64,000 nt of DNA from Bacteroidales bacterium UBA3743 (GCA_002371265.1 DFGT01000004.1:2601-66600), one strand, 5' to 3'. Positions 1-8,526 are shown, counted from the stretch's first letter. Translations and numbers: made by a program. Notes: generated from the letters alone by a model not told the origin.

Positions 1-389
1 CCTGCAGGAGCAGAGATAACAACTTTCTTTGCACCAGCTGTAAGGTGAGCAGAAGCCTTCTCCTTTGAAGTGTAGAAACCTGTACACTCAAGAACTACGT
101 CTACACCGTACTTAGCCCATGGGCACTCAGCAGCGTTAGCGCAAGCAGAGATCTTGATCTCCTTTCCGTCTACGATGATTGAATCCTCAGTAGCAGAAAC
201 TGTGTGCTTACCCTCACCGAACTTGCCAGCGAAACCACCCTGTGCAGTATCATACTTCAAAAGGTGAGCCAACATCTTTGGAGAAGTCAAATCGTTGATT
301 GCAACTACTTCGTAACCATCTGCCTCAAACATCTGACGGAATGCAAGGCGTCCAATACGGCCAAAACCGTTAATAGCAACTTTTACCAT
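1..389 (-). CDS. gapA: Glyceraldehyde-3-phosphate dehydrogenase, N-terminal part
   Basis: Type I GAPDH oxidises glyceraldehyde-3-phosphate to 1,3-bisphosphoglycerate with NAD in cytosolic glycolysis. The gene runs off the left edge of the window, so only about the first 129 codons are present. They begin MVKVAINGFGRIGRLAF, the NAD-binding Rossmann glycine motif, and continue through VAINDLTSPKMLAHLLKYD and the VLECTGFY segment to VVISAPAG. The catalytic Cys lies beyond the edge. The start is fixed by the family N-terminus and an A-rich leader. It appears to stand alone, with the next minus-strand gene upstream being a tiny lipoprotein 50 bases away. Identity is very secure. Confidence 0.97.
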   Translation of the reverse strand, partial: MVKVAINGFGRIGRLAFRQMFEADGYEVVAINDLTSPKMLAHLLKYDTAQGGFAGKFGEGKHTVSATEDSIIVDGKEIKISACANAAECPWAKYGVDVVLECTGFYTSKEKASAHLTAGAKKVVISAPA

Positions 390-438
390 TGTTTATTAAA
401 ATTAAAAAAATGTTTTATTTCTTTTATAAATCTCAACT

Positions 439-573
439 TCATGCCTTATCTATATCATATGTCTCCATCTGATCTCCATAAGGGTCTCCATGACAATTGC
501 ATCCAGACTTACATCCGGATAATGACATCAGTGCCATTGCTGCCATGAAAAGCGCAATAATTGTTTTTTTCAT
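439..573 (-). CDS. Small lipoprotein, 44 residues
   Basis: A short ORF reading MKKTIIALFMAAMALMSLSGC followed by KSGCNCHGDPYGDQ and an acidic tail ending DIDKA. The first 20 residues form a signal peptide with an LSGC lipobox, so Cys21 would be lipidated and the mature peptide would be only 24 residues, with two further cysteines (CNC). It lies between gapA and another tiny lipoprotein on the same strand, with 25 bases between the two. No function is recognised. The clean lipobox and the similar build of the neighbour argue for a real gene. Such short ORFs are usually missed by annotation. Confidence 0.6.
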   Translation of the reverse strand: MKKTIIALFMAAMALMSLSGCKSGCNCHGDPYGDQMETYDIDKA

Positions 574-598
574 CCGTTGAGGTTCTTGGTCGAATTAA

Positions 599-721
599 TC
601 AAGCGTTCTGCTCAACTTCTGCATTCTCTACTTCACCATATCCAGGGCAAGTCTGTGTCTTGCACGACTCAAGAAACAATGCTACTGCGAATGCAGCCAA
701 AATTAACTTAATAGCTTTCAT
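599..721 (-). CDS. Small lipoprotein, 40 residues
   Basis: ORF beginning MKAIKLILAAFAVALFLESC, then KTQTCPGYGEVENAEVEQNA. Residues 1-19 look like a lipoprotein signal peptide with LESC as lipobox, leaving a 21-residue acidic mature peptide with one extra Cys. It has its own candidate -7 box about 54 bases upstream and is followed 25 bases on by the 44-residue lipoprotein, so the two may be co-transcribed. The K-x-x-x-CPGYG pattern resembles other very small Bacteroidales lipoproteins, but no function is known to me. The reading is by signal peptide alone. Confidence 0.55.
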   Translation of the reverse strand: MKAIKLILAAFAVALFLESCKTQTCPGYGEVENAEVEQNA

Positions 722-774
722 ATAATTAAAATTTATCGTTATTGGAGCAAGTTCATTCTTGCCTAACTCGTGAG

Positions 775-782
775 CAAAATTA
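775..782 (-). promoter_or_regulatory. Candidate -7 box for the small lipoprotein pair
   Basis: Reads TAATTTTG on the minus strand, matching the Bacteroidetes TAnnTTTG consensus, 53 bases before the 40-residue lipoprotein. The -33 match is weak. Confidence 0.5.
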
Positions 783-912
783 CTAATTTTCTAAATATAA
801 TGTCAATATTATCAAAAAAAATGCACCTAAGTTTTCAACATTTTGCACTCGCCACCTACAAAATGTCACTTTGTGTATGACGTGTGGCTGTATGCTGATT
901 TTGTTGTCTGAC

Positions 913-943
913 AAAAAAGAGCTGCTTCCCAGCAACTCTTTTT
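913..943 (-). terminator. Terminator after amt
   Basis: An imperfect hairpin (AAAAAGAG-c-TGCT with AGCA-a-CTCTTTTT) lies 24 bases past the amt stop and is followed on the minus strand by a T-run, as expected for an intrinsic terminator. Confidence 0.7.
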
Positions 944-966
944 GTGAACATTTTAGAAAAAGATTA

Positions 967-2406
967 TTAGTTGTAAGCACTTTCTCCGTGCTCATATACG
1001 TCAAGTCCTTCCTCTTCAATTCTCTTCTCTACTCTCAATCCGTGGATCTTGTTCAAGCTAAAGAAGATTATGAATCCCATCGTCGCAGCCCACAATCCGA
1101 TTACGACTGCTCCTGTCAGCTGCACTAGGAACATGTCGATGCCGCCTCCGTAGAACAATCCTCCGTCTACTGCAAATAATCCTGTCAGAATTGTGCCTGT
1201 GAATCCGCACACTCCGTGCACTGAACTTGCTCCAACTGGGTCGTCTATCTTAAGCTTGTGCTCGATAAACTCTACTGAGAAGATCATCAATGTGCCACAG
1301 ATCAAACCGATGATCGCTGCTCCAGCTGGCGACACTGCGTCGCATCCTGCTGTGATTCCGACCAATCCTGCCAATATGCCGTTGAGTGTGAATGACAATG
1401 ATGGCTTCTTATATCTGATCCATGAGATGAACAATGCTGCAAGTCCTCCGATCGCCGCCGCAATGTTTGTGTTGACGAATACCAATGTAGACGCTGTGGC
1501 ATCCTCGACTGATGCGATCGCCAATTGTGAACATGGGTTGAATCCGAACCATCCCATCCATAGAATGAACACTCCAAGCGCTGCGATTGTGAGGTTGTGG
1601 CCAGGTATGGCGTGTGCTTTTCCGTCTTTGCTGAATTTTCCGACACGTGGTCCAAGAATCCATGCTCCCACCAATGCCATCCATCCTCCGACTGAGTGTA
1701 CGATTGTACTTCCTGCAAAATCATGGAATCCGCCTGTGTATGTGCCGATCTCAAGAGTCGACAACCAACCTCCTCCCCATGTCCAGTGTCCGCTTATTGG
1801 ATAGACGATGACGGAAATCAACACTGAGTAGATCATGTACATGTAGAACTTTGTGCGCTCTGCCATCGCTCCTGATACGATTGTTGCTGCTGTTGCGCAG
1901 AACACTGTCTGGAAGATCAGAAATGCATAGTTTGGAATTCCCAGTTCGCTCATGCAGTCTTTGAAATCGATGCCGAAGAAATTTGGAGCCCCGGCAAAAC
2001 TGCCTGCTCCGAACATTATTCCGTATCCTAATGCCCAGAATAGGAATGTGCCTGCCATGAAATCAAAGAAGTTCTTCATCAAGATGTTGGCGGTGTTCTT
2101 GCTTCTTGTAAATCCTGCCTCGACGAGGGAGAATCCGGGCTGCATGAAGAATACCAACATGGCTCCCAATGCCACCCAAAGTGTATTCAATCCTACCACT
2201 ACAGGGTCTACAGACGATGCTTCTTCTGATGGTGCTGCCACCGTCGCCTCGACTACTGCAGGGCTCACTGTCTCAACTGCTGCACTTGCTACTTCAGCGG
2301 TCGCTGAATCTTGTGCTGTGGCTGGCATGATAAAGGCTCCAGCCAGAAATATAAGGAGTGCTACGAGAAATTTTAGACCTCTCGTGCTACGAATTTTGCT
2401 TTTCAT
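967..2406 (-). CDS. amt: Ammonium transporter Amt
   Basis: Inner-membrane ammonium channel of the Amt/MEP/Rh family, 479 residues. A cleavable signal peptide (to about residue 31, PATAQ) is followed by a roughly 35-residue Ala/Val/Glu-rich linker and then the 11-helix Amt core starting near VVGLNTLWVALGAMLVFFMQPGFSLVEAG. The two pore histidines are in GSTIVHSVGGW and GASSVHGVCGF. It is the last gene of a three-gene minus-strand operon behind the PII gene (89-base gap), the classic glnK-amt pairing in which PII blocks the channel when nitrogen is plentiful. The long exported N-terminus is typical of Bacteroidales homologues. Its start is preceded by the same AAAACGA box as the other two genes. 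Confidence 0.95.
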   Translation of the reverse strand: MKSKIRSTRGLKFLVALLIFLAGAFIMPATAQDSATAEVASAAVETVSPAVVEATVAAPSEEASSVDPVVVGLNTLWVALGAMLVFFMQPGFSLVEAGFTRSKNTANILMKNFFDFMAGTFLFWALGYGIMFGAGSFAGAPNFFGIDFKDCMSELGIPNYAFLIFQTVFCATAATIVSGAMAERTKFYMYMIYSVLISVIVYPISGHWTWGGGWLSTLEIGTYTGGFHDFAGSTIVHSVGGWMALVGAWILGPRVGKFSKDGKAHAIPGHNLTIAALGVFILWMGWFGFNPCSQLAIASVEDATASTLVFVNTNIAAAIGGLAALFISWIRYKKPSLSFTLNGILAGLVGITAGCDAVSPAGAAIIGLICGTLMIFSVEFIEHKLKIDDPVGASSVHGVCGFTGTILTGLFAVDGGLFYGGGIDMFLVQLTGAVVIGLWAATMGFIIFFSLNKIHGLRVEKRIEEEGLDVYEHGESAYN

Positions 2407-2495
2407 ATTTGTTTCGTTTTAATGTGATTTTTGAATTTGTAAACGTAGAATGACAACCGAAATAGATTTCCGAAATGTCTATAGAAAAAGGATGC

Positions 2496-2852
2496 TTAGT
2501 TTTCTTGTTCTGCGTTGTATAGAGCGATGTCGCCTCTTTCCCCAGTGCGGATGCGGATTGAATCCTCCACTGGGATGATAAAAATTCGTCCGTCTCCAAT
2601 CTCTCCCGTCTGCGCGGCTTTAAGCACCGCCTCTACTGTTTTTTCTACGTTTTTGTCTCTGACTATCACTGAAACCAATGTGCGTTCGATGCAGCTTGTG
2701 TCGTACACCACACCACGGTAGATTCTGCCCTGACGGCTCTTTCCTATGCCGCGCACATCATAGTATGAGAACCATTCGATTCCAGCCTCGAGCAAAGCGT
2801 CGCGCACTTCGTCGAACTTTGTCTTCCTGATAATTGCTTCAATCTTTTTCAT
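2496..2852 (-). CDS. glnK: Nitrogen regulatory PII protein
   Basis: A 118-residue PII signal protein that senses ATP/ADP and 2-oxoglutarate in the cytosol and, from its place next to amt, most likely gates the ammonium channel. The N-terminus MKKIEAIIRKTKFDEVRDAL and the C-terminal GEIGDGRIFIIPVEDSIRIRTGERG are strongly PII-like. The T-loop reads GKSRQGRIYRGVVYDTS, with tyrosines at 45 and 50 in the places of E. coli Tyr46 and Tyr51. The loop seems one residue shorter and lacks the usual RQKGH motif order. Whether it is uridylylated cannot be told. It sits between the porin gene (86-base gap, with a hairpin) and amt. Confidence 0.92.
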   Translation of the reverse strand: MKKIEAIIRKTKFDEVRDALLEAGIEWFSYYDVRGIGKSRQGRIYRGVVYDTSCIERTLVSVIVRDKNVEKTVEAVLKAAQTGEIGDGRIFIIPVEDSIRIRTGERGDIALYNAEQEN

Positions 2853-2882
2853 ATTATTCTCGTTTTATGTTTCTTTTGTTGA

Positions 2883-2916
2883 CGTGACACATTTTGTCTT
2901 CCTCGAATGTGTCACG
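2883..2916 (-). promoter_or_regulatory. Intercistronic hairpin between porin gene and glnK
   Basis: Perfect 11-bp inverted repeat CGTGACACATT / AATGTGTCACG with a 12-base loop, in the 86-base gap. There is no T-run on the minus strand, so it looks more like an RNA processing or stability element, or an operator, than a full terminator. Confidence 0.5.
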
Positions 2917-2938
2917 CCATTTTATTAAATTGGATCAT

Positions 2939-3676
2939 TTAGAAGGATAATCCTACTACAAGGTGCGTCCTCTCTGTTCTTGGATTTAGAATCATCTGAG
3001 CAAATAGAGGCAATTTGAATTTGTCTGTTATTTCAATGTCCTTGCTTGCCTTTATTCCAATGTTGATCACTCCGAATTTGTCAACTCCGTAGAAAGCCGA
3101 TTCGTTGACGCAGGCTCCGAGCACGAAATCCCAGTTCACAAATGAACTCTCTACTGGGTATCCTAGCTCAATGTATGTTGAGAATGCTTCTTTCTCTTCC
3201 CCTTTGTCGTTGATCTTCTTGTCGTTCAAGAAGTTGATGTTAGCGGAAATTGTCAACGCGAATTTCTCACAACATTCTCCGAAATCCCAACCAAGGTTTG
3301 CCTCAAGCACGTGTGAGTTGTCGGCGAAATAACTGTGGTCGTCCCAAGATGGAGTGCAGAAATAATCTGTGACTCCGATTGAGAAGGCTTTCGCTTGTAC
3401 TGACGCGTAGAAATCCAACTCTCTAGTCTCTTCATCTTTGAATGAAGCAGAACCCCAAGAACCTAGAGTGAAATTTCCTGCAGTCATCTCAATGCCAGGC
3501 TGTACGGCAAAACTGCTCTGGTACATACCTCTCCATACATAAGAGCTCACCACGTCGGCATTGACGCTGAACTCAACTTTCTTCTCTGCCTTCACTTCTG
3601 CTGTCTCTTCTGCGAGACAAATGCCTGATGCCATCATGCTCATCAAGGCTGCAGCCATAATTTTCAACACTTTCAT
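2939..3676 (-). CDS. TorF-family putative outer-membrane porin
   Basis: A 245-residue exported protein with a signal peptide ending ICLAEE, a short Lys/Glu linker, then a beta-barrel pattern starting FSVNADVVSSYVWRGM, the hallmark opening of the TorF/Gcw_chp putative porin family. The last residues THLVVGLSF end in Phe, as expected for an outer-membrane barrel recognised by BamA. It is the first gene of the porin-glnK-amt operon, so by context it may admit ammonium or small nitrogen compounds through the outer membrane. That role is inferred; the family has no firmly assigned substrate. Confidence 0.8.
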   Translation of the reverse strand: MKVLKIMAAALMSMMASGICLAEETAEVKAEKKVEFSVNADVVSSYVWRGMYQSSFAVQPGIEMTAGNFTLGSWGSASFKDEETRELDFYASVQAKAFSIGVTDYFCTPSWDDHSYFADNSHVLEANLGWDFGECCEKFALTISANINFLNDKKINDKGEEKEAFSTYIELGYPVESSFVNWDFVLGACVNESAFYGVDKFGVINIGIKASKDIEITDKFKLPLFAQMILNPRTERTHLVVGLSF

Positions 3677-3800
3677 AGTTCTTTTCGTTTTATGTGTTAA
3701 TATCAGTTCGTTTTGTAATCTTGGGGATATGTAAAAATTTCAGTTCGTTATTATGCGTTTTATATCTTTTTTATAATCAGTTTCCCTTTCGATTACATTG

Positions 3801-3808
3801 CAAAGGTA
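3801..3808 (-). promoter_or_regulatory. Candidate promoter of the porin-glnK-amt operon
   Basis: TACCTTTG on the minus strand matches TAnnTTTG. It lies 125 bases before the porin start, giving a long A/T-rich leader. No clear -33 TTTG was seen. Confidence 0.5.
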
Positions 3809-4240
3809 TGACGAATTTATACGTTAAAGCATAAAACTGCTCAATTTGTATGCTTATTTTTACTATAAGTTGCATTTTGAAAGGAGCGAGATGTTTAAGC
3901 CTTACATTTTGTGATGTTAATTGCTTTTTACACTTACGAAATGTAAGTACAGCTATTTTGAACTGCATGAATGCATTTGGATGCTATATTGGAATATTTG
4001 TGTTTAATGTGTAGAAATATTTAACTTTTAATGTGCAAAATGCTACGTAATATTCAATTTCTGTGACTTTTTGAATTATTTTGAACTTGTTGACAGTCTG
4101 AGATTTTAAGAATTCTACTAAATATGTGTATAAAAGGGTTGGGCGATGAATTTTATTACTATTTCAGACCTTCAAATGCGACCTCAGTAATTTGTTATGT
4201 TAAAAATCATATTGCCCTATTATTCTTTGTCTGAAAATGC
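3809..4240. other. AT-rich divergent intergenic region, no gene seen
   Basis: About 430 bases between the minus-strand nitrogen operon and the plus-strand secreted protein. Only short, unsupported ORFs occur. The region is very AT-rich. I see no repeat or RNA gene. Confidence 0.5.
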
Positions 4241-4248
4241 TATCTTTG
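4241..4248 (+). promoter_or_regulatory. Candidate -7 box for the Ig-like secreted protein
   Basis: TATCTTTG, an exact TAnnTTTG match, 56 bases before ATG 4305. It lies inside the longer possible reading frame that begins at 4197, which supports the later start. Confidence 0.6.
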
Positions 4249-4304
4249 CGAATAAACACTACACTATTATAAATGAGTATCTATTTTTACAATACAACAA
4301 GACC

Positions 4305-6155
4305 ATGAATGCTATAAAATCATTGCTTTTGCTAATGGGCCTGAATGCGTTAAATGTGTTTGGAACATGTCCATTTAGTAAATATACAGATGTCGTTACT
4401 GCATGTGCTGGTGGTAATGATTTGGGGATAAAATATCCTGCTGGAACATCCAAAGAAGAGGTCTCCTTGTTTCCTTTGCGTCCGAACAAACGTACAGGCA
4501 AAGGATATACGCATGGAATCGGGTGCTTGGATGAAACACCGTCGCCGGCATGGTATGCTATCAAAATAGATGAACCGGGAAACCTTTTGTTGAAAATATC
4601 ACATTCTAATGATGCGGATATTGATTTTGCATGTTGGGGACCATTTAAGGGAGAAACAAAACAAGCTATGCTTGAAAATGTCTGTGCCAATGCTGATGCT
4701 TATTTTGTGGATTGTATAGTGCCAAATACAACGAACATTTGCAAACAGTTGCAGTTGGAACAATGCGAATCAAAATTTGCGGTTGATCCTACAGCTTCAG
4801 CTCTTGCGAAAGTGGAAAGCAAAGAGAAAATATCAGATTGTAAGGAGCAGGTCGAACGACGATCTGAATCAGACACAGATTATGAGTGTTTTTATGGATA
4901 TAGTGATGCTTTCCCAATTGCACAGATGGAAGACTGCAGCTTTTCCAATAGCGCTTCAGAATCTTGTTTTATCAGCGATGCCAAAAAAGGAGACTGGTAT
5001 ATTATTTTGGTGACAAACTTTTCTGGTAGTCCGGGAAATGTCAGTTTTTCCAAAATCAGTGGTACGGCCACTACAGATTGCAATGTGATAGTTGATGCTA
5101 GCAGTAATTCTCCTGTGTGTGAGGGAGAGAATATAAATTTGTTTGTAAATAATATGCCTGCTTATGCATCCTGCAAATGGAGAGGGCCAAATGGTTTTGA
5201 ATCAAATGAGGTTTCTCCTAAAATATCTAATGCAGAAAAGGCACATTCTGGTATTTATTATGCGCAAATCACTACTCACGATGGATTGAAATCGGACGAA
5301 GTGCCTGTATATGTAAGCATTATCATAAATACTCCTGTCGACACAACTTTAAGGATTGTGGAGGGAGGTAAGGTGAATTTTAAAGGGGTAGAATTATCTA
5401 AGGCTGGAGATTACAAGGTGACGGAGAGGTCAGGACAGTGTACAAAAACCTTTAATGTGAAGGTCGTTGTTGAACCGTTGTTGCCTGCCTACATAGAGCA
5501 GAATGGACCAATTTGTGAAGGCGATTCTTTGATCCTTTCAATTGGAGATGCTCCGACTTCTGGGGTTAAAGGATATATTTGGAATGGACCGAACGGATTT
5601 TATTCGACACTAGAGTGTCCGGTGGTTTCAAAAATGAATCAGAATAAAGCTGGGAAATATTCACTAAAAATAAAAAAGGATGGCTTGGTTTATCCCGTCG
5701 CACCGGTCAATGTGACAGTGATTCCAAAGATTAAGGAGAAGGTCACCAGAAGAATTCCTTTTGGTGAGTCGACGGAATTTGCGGGGAAAACAATTAGCCA
5801 GAGGGGTGTTTATACCGCGACTTTCGAGTCGTCGTATGGATGTGATAGTATTGTTGAATTGAATCTTGTGCCAGATATGCCGATACTTGAGCCTGATGAG
5901 TTTTTCACTCCGAATGGAGATGGTGCTAATGATATCTGGTGTATCAAAAATATTGAGTATTATCCAGAGGCAATGATCAGAATCTACGACAGGTTTGGAA
6001 AAATTGTGTATGAGGCGACGGATTATTCTTTTGACAATGCATGGAATGGAAGAGATAAAAATGGACATGATCTTCCATCCACTGATTATTGGTATACTAT
6101 AGATGTGCAGTCGTCAGATAGAGTCTATTATGGTCATGTGACGTTGCTGAGATGA
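4305..6155 (+). CDS. Secreted Ig-like protein with T9SS type B C-terminal domain
   Basis: A 616-residue protein starting MNAIKSLLLLMGLNALNVFG, a signal peptide. The N-terminal third is a Cys-containing module; then come two Ig-like units, each opening with a cysteine motif (CEGENINLFV, CEGDSLILSIG) and containing W-x-GPNGF. The C-terminus has FFTPNGDGANDIWCI and IRIYDRFGKIVYEA...WNGRDKNGHDLPSTDYWYTI, the gliding-motility-associated (CHU_C) domain that is the type B sorting signal of the type IX secretion system. The product should be secreted or surface-bound. A start at 4197 is possible by frame, but the promoter and signal peptide favour 4305. Adhesin-like role is a guess. Confidence 0.85.
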   Translation: MNAIKSLLLLMGLNALNVFGTCPFSKYTDVVTACAGGNDLGIKYPAGTSKEEVSLFPLRPNKRTGKGYTHGIGCLDETPSPAWYAIKIDEPGNLLLKISHSNDADIDFACWGPFKGETKQAMLENVCANADAYFVDCIVPNTTNICKQLQLEQCESKFAVDPTASALAKVESKEKISDCKEQVERRSESDTDYECFYGYSDAFPIAQMEDCSFSNSASESCFISDAKKGDWYIILVTNFSGSPGNVSFSKISGTATTDCNVIVDASSNSPVCEGENINLFVNNMPAYASCKWRGPNGFESNEVSPKISNAEKAHSGIYYAQITTHDGLKSDEVPVYVSIIINTPVDTTLRIVEGGKVNFKGVELSKAGDYKVTERSGQCTKTFNVKVVVEPLLPAYIEQNGPICEGDSLILSIGDAPTSGVKGYIWNGPNGFYSTLECPVVSKMNQNKAGKYSLKIKKDGLVYPVAPVNVTVIPKIKEKVTRRIPFGESTEFAGKTISQRGVYTATFESSYGCDSIVELNLVPDMPILEPDEFFTPNGDGANDIWCIKNIEYYPEAMIRIYDRFGKIVYEATDYSFDNAWNGRDKNGHDLPSTDYWYTIDVQSSDRVYYGHVTLLR

Positions 6156-6226
6156 CGTTGGCTGAATCTGCCATCTGCCAACGTTAATATTGGAGAATTT
6201 CGACTCTTTATTTGGTATTTATTGAT

Positions 6227-6234
6227 TATCTTTG
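6227..6234 (+). promoter_or_regulatory. Candidate -7 box for the surE operon
   Basis: TATCTTTG, exact consensus, 30 bases before the surE start codon. Confidence 0.6.
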
Positions 6235-6264
6235 TCGCTTGGAATCAAAGTGTATATTTAATAT

Positions 6265-7026
6265 ATGATCTTAATAACAAACGACGACGGTATTTCTGCC
6301 AGTGGAATAAGGGCTCTCACAGAAGTGGCTCGTGAATTCGACCAGGTGATTGTGTTTGCTCCGGATGGTCCACGCTCTGGAATGAGCAATGCTATCTCGT
6401 GCAACAAACCGTTGAAATTTGAATGTGTGGGCAAGTTGAGCAACGTCACTCTATACTCTTGCAATGGTACTCCCACAGACTGCGTGAAGCTTGCGGTGCA
6501 GACTGTCTTCAAGAATGCTGAGCGTCCGCTTGTCTTGTCTGGAATCAACCATGGCTCAAACGCTTCTGTCAACATAATATACTCCGGTACTATGGGTGCG
6601 GCGCTTGAAGCCAATATCATTGGAATCCCATCAATCGGTTTTTCAATCTGCAACCTTGATGAAAATGCCGACCTTGAACCTGCAAAAGATATCGTAAGGT
6701 ATGTGCTTCAGAAATATTACGACGGTGAGTATGACAGCTATTACGCTGACACATTCTCCGGTGTCCCTGTATGCCTGAATGTGAATATCCCTGATGGCGA
6801 CGTGAAGGGTGTGATGCTGTGTAATCAGGCGAGAGGCAAGTGGAGCGAGGATTTTGAACTGCGTAAGAATGCCGACGGCGAGGATGAGTATTGGCTTCTC
6901 GGTGAATTCCACAACCTTGACAAGGATCGTACAGACACTGATCTTTACGCTTTGGAAAACAACTACGTATCGATTGTTCCCGTCACAACTGATATGACTT
7001 TGAGATTTTGTCCTGAAAGAAAATAA
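6265..7026 (+). CDS. surE: 5'/3'-nucleotidase SurE
   Basis: A 253-residue cytosolic phosphatase that removes phosphate from nucleoside 5'- and 3'-monophosphates. The metal-binding N-terminus MILITNDDGISASGIRAL is the SurE signature, with the DD pair as metal ligands. Further family motifs are APDGPRSGMSNAIS, CNGTPTDCVKLA, LSGINHGSNASVNIIYSGTMGAALEA and SIGFSI. Length is normal. It is the first gene of a tight plus-strand operon with a small membrane protein (7-base gap) and lpxB, an order common in Bacteroidales. Confidence 0.96.
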   Translation: MILITNDDGISASGIRALTEVAREFDQVIVFAPDGPRSGMSNAISCNKPLKFECVGKLSNVTLYSCNGTPTDCVKLAVQTVFKNAERPLVLSGINHGSNASVNIIYSGTMGAALEANIIGIPSIGFSICNLDENADLEPAKDIVRYVLQKYYDGEYDSYYADTFSGVPVCLNVNIPDGDVKGVMLCNQARGKWSEDFELRKNADGEDEYWLLGEFHNLDKDRTDTDLYALENNYVSIVPVTTDMTLRFCPERK

Positions 7027-7033
7027 TTTAGTT

Positions 7034-7381
7034 ATGTCTGAATACAATAAATTCTATATCGACGCCAAAGGCAACATCGGCACTAAGAAAAGTGGCGACA
7101 ATTTTTTGCTTGGATTTATCGTCGGCATCGTCTTGCCGTCTATCCTTCTGATGATCCTTGTCTATCGTGAGACGCATTACGCAATGTCGGAATTGGTAGA
7201 CTATTCGTGGAAAGTGGCTGGAAACTCTATTTTCTATCCATACGTCATCGTCTCTCTGATGCCAAATATGTTCGTGTTCTTTTGGATGTATAAGACGGAG
7301 CGATGGAAACTGGCTCGCGGATTGGTGGTGGCTACATTTTTGTTGTTCGGACTCTTTGCCGCTAGAGCATTCATAGTATAA
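7034..7381 (+). CDS. Small membrane protein in the surE-lpxB operon
   Basis: 115 residues with a hydrophilic N-terminus (MSEYNKFYIDAKGNIGTKKSGD) and three likely membrane helices: LLGFIVGIVLPSILLMILVY, a middle stretch around IFYPYVIVSLMPNMFVFFWM, and LVVATFLLFGLFAARAFIV at the C-terminus. It lies 7 bases after surE and 8 bases before lpxB, so it is surely co-transcribed. Function is unknown. Its fixed place beside lpxB makes an envelope role plausible, but the sequence itself does not show one. Confidence 0.85.
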   Translation: MSEYNKFYIDAKGNIGTKKSGDNFLLGFIVGIVLPSILLMILVYRETHYAMSELVDYSWKVAGNSIFYPYVIVSLMPNMFVFFWMYKTERWKLARGLVVATFLLFGLFAARAFIV

Positions 7382-7389
7382 TTAGAAAG

Positions 7390-8526
7390 ATGAAGTACTT
7401 TATAATTGCAGGAGAGGCGTCGGGAGATCTGCATGCGTCCGGACTTCTGAAAGCGCTGAAAAAGAAGGACCATGAGGCTGAATTCATGGGGCTGGGTGGC
7501 GACATGATGCACGACGAGGGCTGCACGCTTGTGAAGCATTACCGTGACATGGCGTATATGGGATTCATCGCCGTCATCACTCATCTTGGTAAAATCCTGC
7601 AGAATATGAAGGATTGCAAGAAAGCAATTGTCGAGTTCAAACCGGACATCGTGATTTTGGTGGACTATCCGAGCTTCAACCTCCAGATTGCGGAGTTTGT
7701 GAAAAAGAATCTTCCCGGTACTCCCGTACATTATTATATAGCTCCGAAGCTGTGGGCGTGGAAGGAGTATCGTCTGAAGAATATAAAGAAGTATGTCGAC
7801 AGGGTCTATTCGATACTGCCGTTTGAGGTGGAGTGGTTTGGAAAACGTGGATATAAGGTCGATTATGTGGGCAATCCATGTGCCGACGCTGTCTACAACC
7901 GTCCCGACCAAGATGAGACGTTCGACTCGTTTGTAACGTCGCAATATCTCGACAACAAACCGATTATAGCTCTGCTGGCAGGAAGCCGTGTGCAGGAGAT
8001 CCGCTCGTCGTTGCCGAAAATGCTGGAGGCGACAAAGAAAATAGATGGCTATCAGCTTGTGATTGCTGGAGCACCGTCGATAGAGGAATCCCTTTACGAC
8101 AAAATCATAGAGGAATCCGGAGCTAAGGCGATGGTGGTGCATGACGCTACATATCGTCTGCTCACACAGGCGAAAGTGGCGGTTGTATGTTCTGGCACTG
8201 CCACATTGGAGACAGCCTTGGTCGGCACGCCACAGACGGTAGTCTACCACATCGGAGGTGGCAAGTTGGTTCACGATTTTCTGCGACTGTTCATCCATGT
8301 CGACCAAGTGTCGCTTGTTAATCTGATTGCCGACAGAAAGATGGTGAAGGAGTTGATAATTGAAGATTTCACACCTGAGAAAGTGGAGTCGGAGGTACGA
8401 CGCCTGCTGACGGATGAGGCTCAGCAAGAGATGAGGGCGGATTACGAAGAACTTCGTAAGATAGTGGGCGACGCTGGAGTGGGAGACAGAGCCGCAGCAA
8501 TGATTATCGAAGCGATAAAAAAATAA
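7390..8526 (+). CDS. lpxB: Lipid-A-disaccharide synthase LpxB
   Basis: A GT19 glycosyltransferase of 378 residues that joins UDP-2,3-diacylglucosamine to lipid X to make the lipid A disaccharide at the inner face of the inner membrane. It opens KYFIIAGEASGDLHASGLL, and shows MGFIAVITHLGKIL, VDYPSFNLQIAEF, YYIAPKLWAWKEYR, PFEVEWFGKRG, YVGNPCAD, LLAGSRVQEIRSSLPKML, and CSGTATLETALVGTPQTVVY, all characteristic LpxB blocks. Length matches the family. It ends the surE operon proper; the next ORF begins 55 bases on. Confidence 0.97.
   Translation: MKYFIIAGEASGDLHASGLLKALKKKDHEAEFMGLGGDMMHDEGCTLVKHYRDMAYMGFIAVITHLGKILQNMKDCKKAIVEFKPDIVILVDYPSFNLQIAEFVKKNLPGTPVHYYIAPKLWAWKEYRLKNIKKYVDRVYSILPFEVEWFGKRGYKVDYVGNPCADAVYNRPDQDETFDSFVTSQYLDNKPIIALLAGSRVQEIRSSLPKMLEATKKIDGYQLVIAGAPSIEESLYDKIIEESGAKAMVVHDATYRLLTQAKVAVVCSGTATLETALVGTPQTVVYHIGGGKLVHDFLRLFIHVDQVSLVNLIADRKMVKELIIEDFTPEKVESEVRRLLTDEAQQEMRADYEELRKIVGDAGVGDRAAAMIIEAIKK

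Noticed and set aside
204..548. 114-codon plus-strand ORF opposite gapA
   Set aside because: It is antisense to gapA and the micro-lipoprotein, with no domain.
1193..1804. 203-codon plus-strand ORF opposite amt
   Set aside because: Shadow of amt codon bias; no family features.
4197..4304. Upstream start for the Ig-like secreted protein
   Set aside because: This stretch contains the TATCTTTG promoter, and starting at 4305 yields a clean signal peptide.
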